Source of the DNA: Chloroflexota bacterium
GTDB taxonomy: Bacteria; Chloroflexota; Limnocylindria; Limnocylindrales; CSP1-4
Length of the DNA: 6,268 bases
Reading direction: 5' to 3'
Assembly: GCA_021777365.1 (NCBI GenBank)
Contig: JAJYDP010000307.1
Coordinates: 1 to 6,268, forward strand
Both the position numbers and the translations under genes were made by a program. Positions 4,644-6,268 of this stretch are shown piece after piece. How positions within the stretch are numbered: position 1 is the first letter of the stretch; each line of letters opens with the position of its first letter. The notes beneath the pieces were generated by a model. That model did no database searches, was not told the DNA's origin, and saw nothing but the letters and a program-made list of their open reading frames with translations.

Positions 4644-5714
4644 GTGCCGCGCTACGTCCCGGCGTCATCCATGGAATCGCCGCGCTTCACCGGGCCGTCG
4701 ACGTTCGCCCGCCTGCCGTACGTGCAGACCCTCGAGGACGTCGACGTGGCGGTCGTGGGCGTGCCCTTCGACACCGGCGTCACCTACCGGGTGGGTGGCC
4801 GCTTCGGGCCCAACGCCGTGCGCGCCGCCTCGGTGATGCTGCGGCCCCACAACCCCAACCTCGGCGTGTCCCCCTTCGAGGTCCTCTCGTGCGTGGACGC
4901 CGGCGACGTGGCCATCGTGCCGGGCTACACCCAGCGCAGCTACGCGGCCATCGAGCGGCACGTGGCGCCCATCGTCGAAGCCGGGGTGGTGCCGCTGCTC
5001 ATCGGCGGCGATCACGCCTGCACGCTGCCCCACCTGCGCGCCACGCGCTCGCGCGGCCCGGTGGCCGTCATCGACTTCGACTCGCACACCGACGCCTGGG
5101 ACAGCTACTTCGAGGAGAAGTACAACCACGGCACCTGGATGCGCCGGGCCATCGAGGAAGGGCTGGTCGACACGGCCCATTCCATCGAGGTGGGCCTGCG
5201 TGGCTCGCTCTACGGCGCGGCGGACTGGACCAGCCTGACCGACGAGCTTGGCCTGGCCTACCTGACCACCGAGCAGGTGCTGAGCCTGGGCTCCGACGCC
5301 GTGGCCGACGCGATCCGGGCCCGGGTGGACGGGCGGCCCGCCTTCATCAGCTTCGACATCGACGTGGTCGACCCGGCCTTCGCCCCGGGCACCGGCACGC
5401 CCGAGCCGGGCGGGCTCTCGTCCCACGACGCGCTGGCGATCGTCCGGCGGCTCACCGGGATCGACTTCGTGGGCTTCGACGTGGTCGAGGTGATCCCGGC
5501 CTACGACCCGGCCGGGCAGACGGCGTTCCTGGCCGCGAATCTCGCGTACGAGATGCTCTCGCTGGTGGCGCTGCGGAGGCGGGACGGGGGCCGCGGGCGC
5601 ACCGGCGACGCGGGAGGTTCGGGCATCGGGAGCGCCGGGGGATCGCTGCGCACCGGCGACGCGGGTGGCTCGCCGGCCGACGGCCCCGACGTCCTGCCCT
5701 GGGACCGCCCGTGA
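4644..5714 (+). CDS. Agmatinase-family ureohydrolase
   Basis: A 356-residue enzyme of the arginase/agmatinase superfamily, which hydrolyses guanidino compounds to urea and an amine using two Mn ions. All ligand motifs are present (numbering from the GTG): GGDH with H124; DFDSHTD with D146, H148, D150; SFDID with D238 and D240. GTGTPEPGG follows, with E254 at the position that contacts the guanidinium in relatives. The second motif has Ser where most members have Ala (DAHxD). The start GTG at 4644 gives PRYVPASSMESPRF, typical of family N-termini, and has a GAGG upstream. The fold should end near residue 312; the remaining ~44 residues are a Gly/Ser/Asp-rich tail with an internal duplication. 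The stop overlaps the next GTG (GTGA). Substrate (agmatine, guanidinobutyrate, guanidinopropionate or other) cannot be read from the sequence, so no symbol is given. Confidence 0.93.
   Translation: MPRYVPASSMESPRFTGPSTFARLPYVQTLEDVDVAVVGVPFDTGVTYRVGGRFGPNAVRAASVMLRPHNPNLGVSPFEVLSCVDAGDVAIVPGYTQRSYAAIERHVAPIVEAGVVPLLIGGDHACTLPHLRATRSRGPVAVIDFDSHTDAWDSYFEEKYNHGTWMRRAIEEGLVDTAHSIEVGLRGSLYGAADWTSLTDELGLAYLTTEQVLSLGSDAVADAIRARVDGRPAFISFDIDVVDPAFAPGTGTPEPGGLSSHDALAIVRRLTGIDFVGFDVVEVIPAYDPAGQTAFLAANLAYEMLSLVALRRRDGGRGRTGDAGGSGIGSAGGSLRTGDAGGSPADGPDVLPWDRP
5597..5672 (+). repeat. 51-bp period duplication in the ureohydrolase tail
   Basis: A 25-bp sequence at 5597-5621 recurs at 5648-5672 with two mismatches. 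The 51-bp period keeps frame and encodes RTGDAGGS twice, 17 residues apart. It lies beyond the catalytic fold, in a probably disordered tail. Confidence 0.75.
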
Positions 5715-6268
5715 TCGAGACATCCGGCCCGGCGTTCCACTGGCCCCACGGGGTCCGTGCCACGGCCGCCGTCACCTTCGATGTCGACGCCGAGAGCGCC
5801 ATCCTCGCCGATGCCCCCGAGGCCGCGTCGCGCCTGAGCGTCATGACCCACCAGGCGTACGGGCCGCGGACGGGAGTCCCGCGGCTGCTCCGGATCCTGC
5901 AGCGGCGGGGGATCCGCGCCACCTTCTTCGTCCCGGGCCACACCGCGGACCGCTTCCCGGACACCGTCCGTGCCATTCGCGACGCCGGCCACGAGATCGG
6001 GCACCATGGATACTGCCACGAGCCGGTCTTCCGGGCGAGCGCCGAGGAAGAGGAGACATACCTGCTCCGCGGACTGGACGCGCTCGACCGGATCGCCGGC
6101 GCGCGCCCGGCGGGATACCGCGCGCCGTGGTGGGAGACCACGTACCGCACGCCGGGGCTGCTCGCCCGCCACGGCTTCCGCTACGACTCGAGCCTGATGG
6201 ACGCCGATCGGCCGTACCTGCTCGACGCGACCGGGGCGGCCGGGAGTGCGGCCGGGAGTGCGGCCGGG
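5711..6268 (+). CDS. NodB-fold polysaccharide deacetylase / PuuE-like hydrolase, 3' end missing
   Basis: The first 186 residues are present, from a GTG at 5711 that overlaps the ureohydrolase stop. NodB motifs in order: TFDVDAES (D24 and D26, catalytic base and metal ligand region), HEIGHHGYCH (metal ligands H99 and H103 as HxxxH), YRAPWWE (136-142) and YDSSLMDADRPY (158-169). This variant, with HHGYxH and an early FDVD, matches the HpPgdA/PuuE branch better than classical secreted chitin or peptidoglycan deacetylases. That branch includes allantoinases and cyclic imidases. No signal peptide is seen (IETSGPAFHWPHGVRATAAV), so a cytoplasmic small-molecule amidohydrolase is at least as likely as a cell-wall enzyme. 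Coupling to a guanidino hydrolase supports this, as inference. At residues 176-186 an in-frame Gly-Ser-Ala-Ala repeat interrupts the domain and reaches the window edge. Confidence 0.88.
   Translation, partial: MIETSGPAFHWPHGVRATAAVTFDVDAESAILADAPEAASRLSVMTHQAYGPRTGVPRLLRILQRRGIRATFFVPGHTADRFPDTVRAIRDAGHEIGHHGYCHEPVFRASAEEEETYLLRGLDALDRIAGARPAGYRAPWWETTYRTPGLLARHGFRYDSSLMDADRPYLLDATGAAGSAAGSAAG
6236..6268 (+). repeat. 12-bp in-frame tandem repeat encoding Ala-Ala-Gly-Ser
   Basis: GCGGCCGGGAGT occurs at 6236-6247 and 6248-6259, identical, and continues at 6260-6268 to the window edge. It encodes AAGS units directly after YLLDATG inside the NodB domain. The total copy number is unknown. Confidence 0.85.

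Noticed and set aside
4665..5723. Minus-strand open frame covering the whole ureohydrolase gene
   Set aside because: The translation is His/Gly/Val-rich shadow sequence, while the plus strand has complete ureohydrolase metal motifs.

Overview
The window is GC-rich bacterial DNA with tightly packed genes, several GTG starts and overlapping stop/start junctions. Almost no AT-rich terminators are visible. A possible leaderless start, a DosR-type response regulator and the general protein style would fit a high-GC Actinomycetota or Chloroflexota (for example Limnocylindria-like) soil or freshwater lineage. No phylogenetic marker is present, so this placement is inference.

Layout. (1) Positions 1-355, minus strand: a type II toxin-antitoxin pair. 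It consists of a Phd/YefM-type antitoxin and the first 14 codons of a PIN-domain (VapC-type) toxin that runs off the left edge. An 8-bp direct repeat lies over the putative promoter. (2) 384-752, plus strand: the C-terminal half of a SnoaL/DUF4440-like domain without its N-terminal half, probably a gene remnant. (3) 2682 down to 688, minus strand: five co-directional genes that look like one operon. In order they encode a small charged protein with a proline-rich tail, a KOW/SH3-like small protein, a four-cysteine zinc-ribbon protein, a small protein of unknown function, and a NarL/DosR-type response regulator. Three of the four junctions are overlapping or within 6 nt; the KOW to zinc-ribbon gap is 61 nt. 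No sensor kinase is in view. (4) 2683-3197: an intergenic stretch with small palindromes and two adjacent tandem-repeat arrays, of 19-bp and 40-bp period. The 40-bp array runs into the 3' end of the next gene and supplies its last ten codons and its stop. (5) 3198-4040, minus strand: a VanW-family protein. (6) 4041-4643: a divergent intergenic region. It carries a duplicated 24-bp element with a perfect dyad, followed by a plausible promoter for the plus-strand genes. (7) 4644-6268, plus strand: an agmatinase-family ureohydrolase translationally coupled (GTGA overlap) to a NodB-fold polysaccharide-deacetylase/PuuE-like gene cut by the right edge.

How the parts work together. The ureohydrolase and NodB-fold hydrolase are probably co-translated and may act on related C-N substrates (guanidino and amide or cyclic imide compounds). 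The response-regulator operon may couple a signal to small nucleic-acid-binding-like proteins, but the sequence does not show the signal. A recurring theme is short tandem duplication that has entered coding sequence in three genes: the VanW C-terminus, the ureohydrolase tail, and an in-frame Gly-Ser-Ala-Ala repeat within the deacetylase domain. I saw no rRNA, tRNA, CRISPR array or intact transposase.
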